This document shows positions 1 to 8,099 of a DNA stretch of 64,000 nt, piece by piece; position 1 is the first letter of the stretch, and every line of letters starts with the position of its first letter. The notes below the pieces were generated by a model. The model did not search any database. It was not told the origin of the DNA and saw only the letters and a program-made list of their open reading frames with translations. This DNA comes from Ruegeria intermedia. GTDB taxonomy: Bacteria > Pseudomonadota > Alphaproteobacteria > Rhodobacterales > Rhodobacteraceae. Location: positions 1 to 64,000 of the forward strand of contig NZ_FQVK01000021.1 in the NCBI RefSeq assembly GCF_900129345.1. Direction: 5' to 3'. The position numbers were made by a program, and so were the translations under genes.

Positions 1-2
1 GC

Positions 3-1202
3 GCCAAGGTCTATGGCGAGCGGCTGGGGCAGGCGCAGTTCGACACCATCATGCGGGATGCGCTGGCCCAGCGGCTGTCGGATCTGGACCTTGCCGCCTT
101 CGTCACCGCCTGCGCCGCGGATCGGTTGGATTTCGACGAAACCATCGGCCTGACCCGCGCCATGCAGGGGGCCGGCGAGACGCTGGATTGGGGCGACCGG
201 CTGGTGCTGGACAAGCACTGCGTCGGCGGCCTGCCGGGCAACCGCACCACGCCGATCGTGGTGGCCATCGTCGCGGCGGCCGGGCACCTGATCCCCAAGA
301 CCTCGAGCCGCGCCATCACTTCGCCGGCGGGCACCGCCGACACGATGGAGGTCATGGCGCCGGTGGCGCTGGACATCCCGGACATGCGCCGGGTGGTCGA
401 GGCACAGGGCGGCTGCATCGTCTGGGGCGGCGGCCTGCACCTGAGCCCGGTGGACGACGTGCTGATCCGCATCGAACGGCCGCTGGATTTCGACAGCGAG
501 GGCCAGCTGGTGGCCAGCGTCCTGTCCAAAAAGGCCGCCGCCGGGGCCAGGCGGGTGGTGATCGACGTCCCCGTAGGCCCCACCGCCAAGGTCCGCTCGC
601 AGGCGGCAGCGGCGGCGCTGTCGGCCCGGTTCGAGGCGGTGGCCAGGGCCATCGGGCTGGACCTGATGATCCAGATCAGCGACGGCAGCCAGCCGGTGGG
701 GCAGGGGATCGGCCCGGCGCTCGAGGCGATGGACGTGCTCAAGGTGTTGCGCCGCGATCCCGACGCGCCCGCCGACCTGCGCGACCGCGCCCTGAACCTT
801 GCGCGGGCGCTGCTGGACATGGGCGGTGGCCCGGCCGCCCGGCACAACCTTGCACGCGAATTGCTCGACAGCGGCGAGGCCGAGCGGCGCTTTGTGGCGA
901 TCTGCGAGGCGCAGGGCGGCTTTGCCGAGCCGCAATTCGCGCCGCACCGAATGCCGGTCACGGCCCCGCGCGACGGGATGGTCACGGCGATCGACAACCG
1001 CCGCATCGCCCGCGTCGCCAAGCTGGCCGGCGCGCCTCAGAGGCCACGGGCCGGGGTGCTTCTTCGGGCGCAGAGGGGCGACACGGTCCATCGCGGTGAC
1101 CCACTGTTCGAAATTCACGCCGAAACACCCGGAGAGCTGGCCTATGCGCACCACTATGCCGCCAGCCATCCCGGCATGTTCAGGATCGAGGAGCCGTCAT
1201 GA
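3..1202 (+). CDS. AMP phosphorylase / thymidine phosphorylase family protein (5' end outside window)
   Basis: Nucleoside/nucleotide phosphorylase of the DeoA superfamily; the 5' end lies left of the window, and the frame is open from base 3. The stretches DKHCVGGLPGN, KTSSRAITSPAGTADTMEV, WGGGLHLSPVDD and VPVGPTAKVRS match the archaeal-type AMP phosphorylase subgroup (AMP + Pi to adenine + ribose 1,5-bisphosphate) better than short classical thymidine phosphorylases. A C-terminal PYNP-like domain (residues after MPVTAPRDGMV) is present. The stop overlaps the next start (ATGA), so it is translationally coupled to a PRPP-synthetase-like gene, which suggests a nucleotide salvage pair. Substrate (AMP versus thymidine) is inferred from motifs only. 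Confidence 0.85.
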   Translation, partial: AKVYGERLGQAQFDTIMRDALAQRLSDLDLAAFVTACAADRLDFDETIGLTRAMQGAGETLDWGDRLVLDKHCVGGLPGNRTTPIVVAIVAAAGHLIPKTSSRAITSPAGTADTMEVMAPVALDIPDMRRVVEAQGGCIVWGGGLHLSPVDDVLIRIERPLDFDSEGQLVASVLSKKAAAGARRVVIDVPVGPTAKVRSQAAAAALSARFEAVARAIGLDLMIQISDGSQPVGQGIGPALEAMDVLKVLRRDPDAPADLRDRALNLARALLDMGGGPAARHNLARELLDSGEAERRFVAICEAQGGFAEPQFAPHRMPVTAPRDGMVTAIDNRRIARVAKLAGAPQRPRAGVLLRAQRGDTVHRGDPLFEIHAETPGELAYAHHYAASHPGMFRIEEPS

Positions 1203-2155
1203 CACCCGTTCTTGCCCCGTTTCCCGAAATGCTGCCCCTGGCCGAGACGCTGGCCCCGTTGATCGGGGCTGATCTGGCCCCGGTCGACTGGCACCAGTTT
1301 CCCGACGGCGAAAGCCTGGTGACGCTGGATGCCGACCTGGCGGGGCGCGACGTGGCGCTCCTGTGCACTCTGCGCGACCCCGACCGCCACGCGCTGCCGC
1401 TGCGCTTTGCCGCCGAGACCGCGCGCGATCTGGGCGCCGTCAGCGTCGGGCTGATCGCGCCCTATCTGGGCTACATGCGGCAGGATCGCCGGTTCGCGCC
1501 GGGGCAGGCGGTCAGCGCGCCCCTGTTCGCCGCCTTCCTTCAGGAGAGCTTTGACTGGCTGGTCACCGCCGACCCGCATCTGCACCGGATCCCCAGCCTC
1601 GACCGGCTGTTCACCATTCCCGCGCGGCGGGTGGTCACCGCGCCGCTGCTGGCCGAATGGATCGCCGCGCATGTGGATGACCCGGTGCTGCTGGGGCCCG
1701 ACAGCGAAAGCCAGCAATGGGTGGCCGGCGTCGCAGCCAGGGTGGGATGCCCCTACGAAGTTCTGCGCAAACATCGCAGCGGCGACCGCAGCGTCGAGAT
1801 CAGCGTGCCCGACAACCCGGCGCTGCGCACCGGCACGCCGGTCATCCTCGACGACATCGCCTCGTCGGGCCGCACGCTGGTGCGGGCGATCGAGCGGCTG
1901 CGCGAGGCCGGGACCCGCGCGCCGGTCTGCGTGGTCATCCACGCGGTGTTCGCCGGGAAGGCCCATGCCGACATCTTGGCCGCTGGCGCCCGGCAAATCG
2001 TCACCACCAACAGCATTCCGCACGCCAGCAATGCCATTGACCTTTCTCCGCTGATTGCCGGCGCGATCGCAGAGACGGCGGCAGGCTTGACCTTCCAGCA
2101 ACTGGAATCCCCATATTCAGACCAAGCCAAATGGTCAAAAGGATCAAAAAAATGA
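1199..2155 (+). CDS. Ribose-phosphate pyrophosphokinase-like protein
   Basis: 318 aa, PRPP synthetase (Prs) fold. The N-terminal half carries FPDGES and [12 protein letters not shown], the counterpart of the Prs PYxxYxRQDRK motif; the C-terminal half carries the PRPP-binding loop [13 protein letters not shown]. The canonical DLHAxQIQGFF segment is replaced by [14 protein letters not shown], as in divergent non-class-I Prs enzymes. It overlaps both neighbours (ATGA with the phosphorylase upstream and with copA downstream). Family knowledge says it makes PRPP from ribose 5-phosphate. Coupling with an AMP-phosphorylase-like gene suggests that it may instead act on ribose 1,5-bisphosphate or ribose phosphate released from nucleotides; this is inference. 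Confidence 0.85.
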   Translation: MTPVLAPFPEMLPLAETLAPLIGADLAPVDWHQFPDGESLVTLDADLAGRDVALLCTLRDPDRHALPLRFAAETARDLGAVSVGLIAPYLGYMRQDRRFAPGQAVSAPLFAAFLQESFDWLVTADPHLHRIPSLDRLFTIPARRVVTAPLLAEWIAAHVDDPVLLGPDSESQQWVAGVAARVGCPYEVLRKHRSGDRSVEISVPDNPALRTGTPVILDDIASSGRTLVRAIERLREAGTRAPVCVVIHAVFAGKAHADILAAGARQIVTTNSIPHASNAIDLSPLIAGAIAETAAGLTFQQLESPYSDQAKWSKGSKK

Positions 2156-4497
2156 GCGACAGAATCCATAATCCTGCCAAAGCCGAGGCAACCGAGACGA
2201 TCTATACTTGCCCGATGCACCCCGAGGTGCGCCAACCCGAACCGGGCGACTGCCCCAAATGCGGCATGCACCTTGTGCCCGAGGGCGAGGTCGACGCGCA
2301 TGCGCACCACCACCACGCGCACGCGCAGTCGACGGGCGACAACGGAGAATACGACACCGTGCCGGCAGGCTATGACGGACCCGTTTACACCTGTCCGATG
2401 CACCCGCAGGTGCGGCAGACGCATCCGGGCTCGTGCCCGCTCTGCGGTATGGGGCTGGAGCTGGAAAGCGCAACGATGGCCGATGAGGGGCCAAACCCCG
2501 AACTGGTGGATTTCACCCGGCGGCTCTGGGTCGGGGCGGTGCTGACCTTTCCGCTGCTGGTGTTCACGATGGGGCCGTATGTGGGGCTGTCGGGCGTCCG
2601 CGAAATCTTTGGCGAACGCGCGACCCTGTGGATCGAACTGGTGCTGGGCACGCCGGTGGTGCTGTGGTGCGGCTGGCCCTTCCTTGAACGGGGTTGGACC
2701 TCGTTCCGCACCATGAACCTGAACATGTTCTCGCTGATCGGCATGGGCGTGATGGCCGCGTGGCTGTTCAGCGTGGTTGCGGTGCTGGCGCCGGATATCT
2801 TCCCCGACGGGTTCCGCGATGCCGAGGGCCATGTGGGCGTCTATTTCGAGGCGGCGGCGGTGATCGTCACGCTTGTCCTGCTGGGGCAGGTGATGGAACT
2901 GCGCGCCCGAGAGGGCACCGGCAAGGCGATCCGGGCGCTGCTGGACATGGCCGCCAAGACCGCCCGCATCATCCGCGCCGACGGCAGCGAAGAGGAAATC
3001 CCGCTGGAAGAGGTTCAGGTCGGCGACCGCCTGCGCGTGCGTCCCGGTGACAAGGTGCCGGTGGATGGCGTCGTGCTGGAAGGACGCTCGTCGGTGGACG
3101 AGAGCATGATCTCGGGCGAGCCGGTTCCTGTCGAGAAGGTGGCGGGCGAGCCGGTGACCGGGGCCACGATCAACGGCACCGGCACCCTCGTGATCGAGGC
3201 CACCCGCGTGGGCGCCGACACGATGCTGTCCCAGATCGTCGAGATGGTGGCCAATGCCCAACGCAGCCGCGCGCCGATCCAGAAATACGCCGACAAGGTG
3301 GCGGGCTGGTTCGTGCCGGCGGTCATCGCCATCGCGGTGCTGGCTTTCATCGGCTGGGCGATCTGGGGGCCTGATCCGGCGCTGTCCTACGCGCTGATCG
3401 CCGCCGTTTCGGTGCTGATCATCGCCTGCCCCTGCGCGCTTGGCCTGGCGACACCGATGTCGATCATGACGGCCACCGGGCGCGGGGCGCAGGCCGGGGT
3501 TCTGATCAAGAACGCCGAGGCGCTGGAGCGGTTCGAGAAGGTCGATACCCTGATCGTGGACAAGACCGGCACCCTGACCATGGGCAAGCCGCGGCTGGTG
3601 GCCGTGCTGCCCGAGCCCGGCCATGACGAGGCCGAGGTGCTGCGGCTGGCCGCGACACTGGAGAAGGGATCCGAACACCCGCTGGCCGAGGCGATCGTCG
3701 CCGGGGCCGAAGAGCGTGGCGTGGCCCTGTCCGACGCCACTGACTTCGAAGCGGTGACCGGCAAGGGCGTCAAAGGCATGGTGGACGGCCGCCCGGTCGC
3801 GCTCGGCAACCTGAAGCTGGTCACCGATCTGGGGCTCGACGCCGCCGACCTGACCGCCAAGGCCGATGCGCGCCGCGATCAGGGTGAGACGGTGATGTTC
3901 GTGGTGCTCGACGGCGCGGTGGCCGGTCTGGTCAGCGTCGCCGATCCGGTCAAGGAGACCACCCCGGCGGCCTTGCAGGCGCTGCATGATCTGGGCTTCC
4001 GCATCATCATGGCCACCGGCGACAACGAGCGCACCGCCAAGGCGGTGGCCGAGCGTCTGGGCATCGACGAGATCCGCGCCGACGTGCTGCCCGAGGACAA
4101 GGCCCGCATCATCCGCGAGTTGCAGGAAAAAGGCGCCAAGGTTGCCATGGCCGGTGACGGGGTGAACGACGCCCCGGCGTTGGCGCAGGCCGATGTGGGC
4201 ATCGCCATGGGCACCGGCGCCGACGTGGCGATCGAAAGCGCGGGCTTCACGCTGGTCAAGGGCAACCTCGACGGCATCGTGCGCGCCCGCCGACTGGCCC
4301 GCGCCACCATGCGCAACATCCGCCAGAACCTGTTCTTTGCCCTGATCTACAACGCCTCGGGCGTGCCGGTGGCGGCGGGCGTGCTGTTTCCGGTCTTCGG
4401 CATCCTGATCAGCCCGATGTTCGCCGCCTTCGCCATGAGCGCCTCGTCGATCTCGGTGGTGCTGAATGCGCTGCGACTGCGGGGGGCGAAGATTTGA
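2152..4497 (+). CDS. copA: Copper-translocating P1B-type ATPase
   Basis: 781 aa inner-membrane Cu(I) exporter. The N terminus has two heavy-metal-binding YTCPMHP...CPxCGM modules (about residues 18-44 and 78-105) separated by a His-rich stretch, in place of classical GMxCxxC domains. Later come the TGES-like [10 protein letters not shown] loop, the membrane CPC motif (C426-P-C428), the phosphorylation site DKTGTLT (D470), the [10 protein letters not shown] motif, and [10 protein letters not shown]. The last helices contain YNASGVP and [16 protein letters not shown], as in Cu+/Ag+ ATPases. The start at 2152 (ATGA overlap, AAAAGGA upstream) is preferred over an in-frame ATG at 2131. Confidence 0.93.
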   Translation: MSDRIHNPAKAEATETIYTCPMHPEVRQPEPGDCPKCGMHLVPEGEVDAHAHHHHAHAQSTGDNGEYDTVPAGYDGPVYTCPMHPQVRQTHPGSCPLCGMGLELESATMADEGPNPELVDFTRRLWVGAVLTFPLLVFTMGPYVGLSGVREIFGERATLWIELVLGTPVVLWCGWPFLERGWTSFRTMNLNMFSLIGMGVMAAWLFSVVAVLAPDIFPDGFRDAEGHVGVYFEAAAVIVTLVLLGQVMELRAREGTGKAIRALLDMAAKTARIIRADGSEEEIPLEEVQVGDRLRVRPGDKVPVDGVVLEGRSSVDESMISGEPVPVEKVAGEPVTGATINGTGTLVIEATRVGADTMLSQIVEMVANAQRSRAPIQKYADKVAGWFVPAVIAIAVLAFIGWAIWGPDPALSYALIAAVSVLIIACPCALGLATPMSIMTATGRGAQAGVLIKNAEALERFEKVDTLIVDKTGTLTMGKPRLVAVLPEPGHDEAEVLRLAATLEKGSEHPLAEAIVAGAEERGVALSDATDFEAVTGKGVKGMVDGRPVALGNLKLVTDLGLDAADLTAKADARRDQGETVMFVVLDGAVAGLVSVADPVKETTPAALQALHDLGFRIIMATGDNERTAKAVAERLGIDEIRADVLPEDKARIIRELQEKGAKVAMAGDGVNDAPALAQADVGIAMGTGADVAIESAGFTLVKGNLDGIVRARRLARATMRNIRQNLFFALIYNASGVPVAAGVLFPVFGILISPMFAAFAMSASSISVVLNALRLRGAKI

Positions 4498-5828
4498 GCA
4501 CGCACCAGCATAATATGCACGGCGCCGATGGCGCGCTGAAGCCCGGATCAATCTCGCTGACCGGGGCCGTCGCCATGGGCACCGGTGTGATGATCGGCGC
4601 GGGGATTTTTGCGCTTACCGGACAGATCGCCGGGCTGGCGGGGCCGTGGTTTCCGCTGTCCTTCTTGGTCGGGGCCGTGGTGACGGGTTTCAGCGCCTAT
4701 ACCTATATCGCCATGTCCAACGCCTGGCCCTCATCGGGCGGCATCGCCATGATCCTGACCAAGGCCTATGGGCCCGGGGCGGTTGCGGCGGCGGCCTCGC
4801 TGCTGATGGCGCTGTCGATGGTGATCAACGAAAGCCTCGTCGCGCGTACATTCGCGAGCTATGCGCTCCGCCCGTTCGACATCGAAGGCGGGCCGCTGGT
4901 GCCTGTGGTCGCGGTTGCGCTGATCGTCTTTGCCTATGCGGTGAACCGGTCGGGTAACCGGTCGGTGGGGTTGTGGTCGATCATCATGTCGGCGCTCAAG
5001 ATCGGCGGGATCGCAATATTCGGCATCGCCGCACTTTGGGCGGCGGGCGGAACCTGGCAGGTTCAGGGCTCGGAACCGGCGGCGCCGTTGGGGTTCGTCG
5101 CCTCGGTGGCCCTGTCGATCCTCGCGTTCAAGGGCTTCACCACCATCACCAACAGCGGGGCCGAGATCGTCGATCCGCACCGCAATGTCGGGCGCACTAT
5201 CATGATCTCGATCGTGATCTGCGCGGTGGTCTACCTGCTGGTCGCCCTTGCGGTCGGCGTCAGCCTGCCGCCCGAGCAGATCCGCGCGGCGCAGGACTAT
5301 GCTCTGGCCGAGGCTGCCAAGCCGGTGCTGGGGCAGGGCGGGTTCTACCTGACCGTTGCGCTGGCGATGGTGGCGACGGCTTCGGGGCTGATCGCCAGCG
5401 TTTTCGCCGTGTCCCGGATGCTGGCGATGCTGACCGACATGAAGATGATCCCGCACAGCCATTTCGGCATGACGGGCAGCATCCAGTCTCACACGCTGAT
5501 CTACACGGTCGTGATTGCGGGTCTGCTTGCGGTGTTGTTCGACCTGTCTCGCATCGCCTCGTTGGGGGCGTTCTTCTACCTGGTGATGGACATGGCGGTT
5601 CATTGGGGTGTCTGGCGGCGCTTGCGCAGTCAGATCAACGCCCGGGGATGGGTCTTGTTGACCGCTCTGACGCTGGATGCGGTGGTGCTGACCGCGTTCA
5701 CGATACTCAAACTGCGCTCGGATCCGATGATCGTGGTTTATGCCATTTCCGGCATCATCCTCGTTTTCGCCTACGAGCGGCACTTTCTCCAACACTGGAC
5801 CTTGGAACAGGAGGAAAACCAGCCATGA
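4494..5828 (+). CDS. APC-superfamily amino acid permease
   Basis: 444 aa multispanning membrane protein. The N-terminal [23 protein letters not shown] segment is the APC helix-1 signature (unwound GxGIF), followed by about 11 further hydrophobic segments. The start is a TTG overlapping the copA stop (TTGA), which couples translation; an ATG at 4515 is an alternative. Substrate cannot be read from the sequence. Its place directly behind copA and before small DUF2933-type proteins recurs in copper/redox clusters, so an indirect role in metal stress, for example thiol amino acid uptake, is possible but unproven. Confidence 0.85.
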   Translation: MSTHQHNMHGADGALKPGSISLTGAVAMGTGVMIGAGIFALTGQIAGLAGPWFPLSFLVGAVVTGFSAYTYIAMSNAWPSSGGIAMILTKAYGPGAVAAAASLLMALSMVINESLVARTFASYALRPFDIEGGPLVPVVAVALIVFAYAVNRSGNRSVGLWSIIMSALKIGGIAIFGIAALWAAGGTWQVQGSEPAAPLGFVASVALSILAFKGFTTITNSGAEIVDPHRNVGRTIMISIVICAVVYLLVALAVGVSLPPEQIRAAQDYALAEAAKPVLGQGGFYLTVALAMVATASGLIASVFAVSRMLAMLTDMKMIPHSHFGMTGSIQSHTLIYTVVIAGLLAVLFDLSRIASLGAFFYLVMDMAVHWGVWRRLRSQINARGWVLLTALTLDAVVLTAFTILKLRSDPMIVVYAISGIILVFAYERHFLQHWTLEQEENQP

Positions 5829-6097
5829 CAAACACTGGCAACACACCACGTCCACCCGAGACCACCGACCAAATCGATCCGGCCGCGCCTTCCGAGGTAT
5901 CACCGGATAAAGACCAGCCGGTGGGTCGCACCAGGCGCAATTGGATTCCTGCGGCCGCCGTGATCGCATTTGGTGTTGCGCTGCTGGGCTGGGAATACCG
6001 CGAGGCACTGTATCCGCTGCTGGCCTCGCCCCTGCTGTTCCTGGTGGTCTGCGTGGGCATGCATTTCCTGATGCACCGCGGCCATGGAAAGCACTGA
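5825..6097 (+). CDS. Small DUF2933-like membrane protein
   Basis: 90 aa. A polar, Pro-rich N terminus of about 38 residues is followed by two hydrophobic segments (WIPAAAVIAFGVALLGW and LLASPLLFLVVCVGMHFLM) and the His-rich tail MHRGHGKH. This is the layout of DUF2933 proteins, which are often found beside copper and heavy-metal efflux genes. It is ATGA-coupled to the permease. The second segment ends with CVGMHFLMHRG; the protein at 40987 has the similar CVGAHVFMHKAMG, so the two are probably paralogues. No function is known to me. Confidence 0.7.
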   Translation: MTNTGNTPRPPETTDQIDPAAPSEVSPDKDQPVGRTRRNWIPAAAVIAFGVALLGWEYREALYPLLASPLLFLVVCVGMHFLMHRGHGKH

Positions 6098-6100
6098 ACA

Positions 6101-6541
6101 ATGACCCAAGCCCGCATCTATGTCGTTTTGGGAACTGCGATCCTTCTGACCACTTTGGCCGAGGTTTTCTACCTGGTGGTCTGGGGAATGGTGTTGTTCC
6201 CGCAGGGCAGTCTGGCGGGCAAGGCAATGTGGACATTGACCTGTGGTGTGGCAATGGGGGCCGTGATCGGTGCGGCCACGCTGGTGGCGATCGAGCCGCG
6301 TTACAGCGGCACCGCCGGATTGTGGCGGGCAGCGCTGATCGTAACTGTGGTCGGCAGCTATTGCGCCCTGCTGTGCAGCCGTATCGACGCCAGGTTCGGC
6401 TATTTCGGCGGGTCCGAACACGCCGGTTTGTTCATTGCTTCAGGAGTTGTGCCCGCGATTGCCGGCGGGGTCTTTTACGGATGGCTTTTGTACGGCTGGA
6501 ACACGGCGCAACAGGAAGGATCGAACGAAGCGCGCGGATAG
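6101..6541 (+). CDS. Four-helix integral membrane protein, unknown function
   Basis: 146 aa, four predicted membrane segments (about residues 7-32, 41-63, 77-97 and 106-130) and short loops. It begins three bases after the previous stop. I do not recognise the family. The context between a DUF2933-like protein and a secreted cytochrome c in one operon suggests a membrane role in the same copper/redox function, but no catalytic or metal-binding motif is visible. Confidence 0.65.
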   Translation: MTQARIYVVLGTAILLTTLAEVFYLVVWGMVLFPQGSLAGKAMWTLTCGVAMGAVIGAATLVAIEPRYSGTAGLWRAALIVTVVGSYCALLCSRIDARFGYFGGSEHAGLFIASGVVPAIAGGVFYGWLLYGWNTAQQEGSNEARG

Positions 6542-6568
6542 GAAATCCAAGCAGGAAAGGAGAAACCC

Positions 6569-7078
6569 ATGTTTGCAAGATCCATGACCATACCAGCGGC
6601 ACTGCTGGCAATGACGGTCGGGCCAGTTCCGGCGCTGGCCTCGCACGGCGAAGGACAGCACATGCAGATGATGGACCAGACGCCTATGGGGCTGATGATG
6701 CCCCAGATGAGTGCCGAAAGAGGCAGGGCGCTGTTTGCCTCCAAGGGGTGCATCGTCTGCCACTCGATCAACGGAGTTGGCGGGGAAGACGCCCCGATGC
6801 TCGACGCCTCGACGATGGACGAAATAATGAACCCGTTCGACTTCGCCGCCCGCATGTGGCGCGGCGCGGCCGCGATGGTCGAGCTTCAAGAGGAAGAACT
6901 GGGTGAACAGATCGAGCTGAGCGGCCAGGAACTGGCCGACATCATCGCCTTTGTTCATGACGCCTCGGAACAGGCGAAACTCTCTGAGGATGACATCCCG
7001 AAATCGATCGCGGCGATGATGCACCATCAATCCGAAGAGGATCACCACGAAGAAGGGGAAGAGGGGCATAGCGACTGA
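6569..7078 (+). CDS. Secreted monoheme c-type cytochrome
   Basis: 169 aa. A signal peptide (cleavage near ALAS-HGEG, about residue 25) is followed by a Met-rich stretch (MQMMDQTPMGLMMPQM), then one heme site CIVCH (about residues 61-65) and Met-containing helices that could give the distal ligand. The tail is strongly acidic and His-rich (HHQSEEDHHEEGEEGHSD), a possible metal-binding extension. A good ribosome site (AAAGGAG) precedes the ATG. It is probably a periplasmic electron carrier, perhaps feeding or draining the iodate-reductase proteins encoded downstream; that link is inference. Confidence 0.85.
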   Translation: MFARSMTIPAALLAMTVGPVPALASHGEGQHMQMMDQTPMGLMMPQMSAERGRALFASKGCIVCHSINGVGGEDAPMLDASTMDEIMNPFDFAARMWRGAAAMVELQEEELGEQIELSGQELADIIAFVHDASEQAKLSEDDIPKSIAAMMHHQSEEDHHEEGEEGHSD

Positions 7079-7138
7079 TCCACCTCGTCCGGGCCTTGCC
7101 GACCGGCAGGCCCGGACCCGGCATGAAGGAGGAACGCC

Positions 7139-7687
7139 ATGTCAGATATCTCGGCAAGACAACAGCCACAGGCGGACGAGAGCCGCCGCGACTTCCTGTA
7201 TTACGCCACCGCAGGCGCCGCGGTCGTCGTGACCGGAGCCGCGATCTGGCCCCTGATCGACAGCATGAACCCCAGTGCGGATGTCTCGGCCGAGGCGGTA
7301 GTGAATATTGACCTCGAAGGGGTCGAGCCCGGCAGCCGGATCACGCTGAAATGGAAGGGCAAGCCGGTTTTTATCGACCATCGGACAGAGGAACGGATCG
7401 CACAGGCGCGGGCCGACGACGCGGTGCCGATGATCGACCCCGAACCGGATGCCGAGCGCATCCAGCGCCCGGAATGGCTGGTCGTGATCGGCGTCTGCAC
7501 TCATCTGGGCTGCATCCCGCTGGGTCAAAACAGCGGCGACCCGACCGGGGACTGGAACGGCTGGTTTTGTCCGTGCCACGGCTCGCATTACGACACTTCG
7601 GGGCGGATCCGGAAAGGCCCGGCGCCGCGAAACCTCGACGTGCCGCCTTATGAGTTCGTGAGCGACACGCTGGTCAGGATCGGCTGA
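7139..7687 (+). CDS. Rieske iron-sulfur protein, bc1-type, orphan
   Basis: 182 aa. Tat-like N terminus [14 protein letters not shown] with one membrane anchor (about residues 23-44), then a Rieske fold with both cluster motifs intact: CTHLGCIP and CPCHGSHYD, including the second Cys of each motif that forms the stabilising disulfide. It looks like PetA of the cytochrome bc1 complex (usually about 180-190 aa), but no cytochrome b or c1 gene follows. It may therefore be an extra Rieske subunit that joins a chromosomally encoded bc1, or a stand-alone carrier. A strong AAGGAGGAA ribosome site sits 6 bases before ATG. Confidence 0.88.
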   Translation: MSDISARQQPQADESRRDFLYYATAGAAVVVTGAAIWPLIDSMNPSADVSAEAVVNIDLEGVEPGSRITLKWKGKPVFIDHRTEERIAQARADDAVPMIDPEPDAERIQRPEWLVVIGVCTHLGCIPLGQNSGDPTGDWNGWFCPCHGSHYDTSGRIRKGPAPRNLDVPPYEFVSDTLVRIG

Positions 7688-7875
7688 GGCGCGGAGCGTA
7701 AAGGAGCCATGCAGCGCGCGCCCCCCAGCCAGTGGCCGGAGTGCGGCCAATCCGTCACGAGATCGCTCGGCGGGCCGAAGGACTCCGCCAGCAGGACGCG
7801 GCCTTCGCCGTTCGGGCCGCGGGCCACGGCGTCATTCGCCACGATGACCTCACGCAGGTCAGGTTTCTTGTTCAT
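7648..7875 (-). pseudogene. Possible gene remnant, unassigned
   Basis: A 75-codon reading frame starting MNKKPDLREVIVANDAVARG and continuing GEGRVLLAESFGPPSDLV has protein-like composition for its first 40 residues, then degenerates and overlaps the 3' end of the Rieske gene. I do not recognise the family. It could be the N-terminal stump of a gene cut off when the neighbouring block arrived, or chance. Confidence 0.25.
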
Positions 7876-8099
7876 CTTCGCTCGGCAGCGGCTTCAAGGA
7901 ACCAGAAATCTTCTGTTGCTCAAACCGCTCAATTTGTCCGATAGGTGCTGACGTCAGACAGAATTTGGCCGGTGCCTTCCCGATGACGGCCGGTCTCTTT
8001 CGCGAAAGAGGGCCCGGAAAACGCTTTCGACCCCGCTTGGGTTCCCGCTATCTTCGGGGCTGACAAAGCAGGCAGGCGGCAGAGTTGAAGGCGACGAAC
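7688..8099. other. 412-bp intergenic region before the sensor kinase
   Basis: No convincing complete gene. It holds the unassigned minus-strand remnant (to 7875) and two perfect palindromes, CTGACGTCAG at 7948-7957 and CTCTTTCGCGAAAGAG at 7995-8010. They lie 90-150 bp before the sensor-kinase start and are candidates for an operator or for a hairpin separating the copper operon from the kinase. Confidence 0.5.

Noticed and set aside
1753..4551. 932-codon open frame on the minus strand
   Set aside because: It is antisense to prs/copA, composed of His/Arg/Gln/Gly-rich shadow sequence with no domain; the + strand genes explain it.
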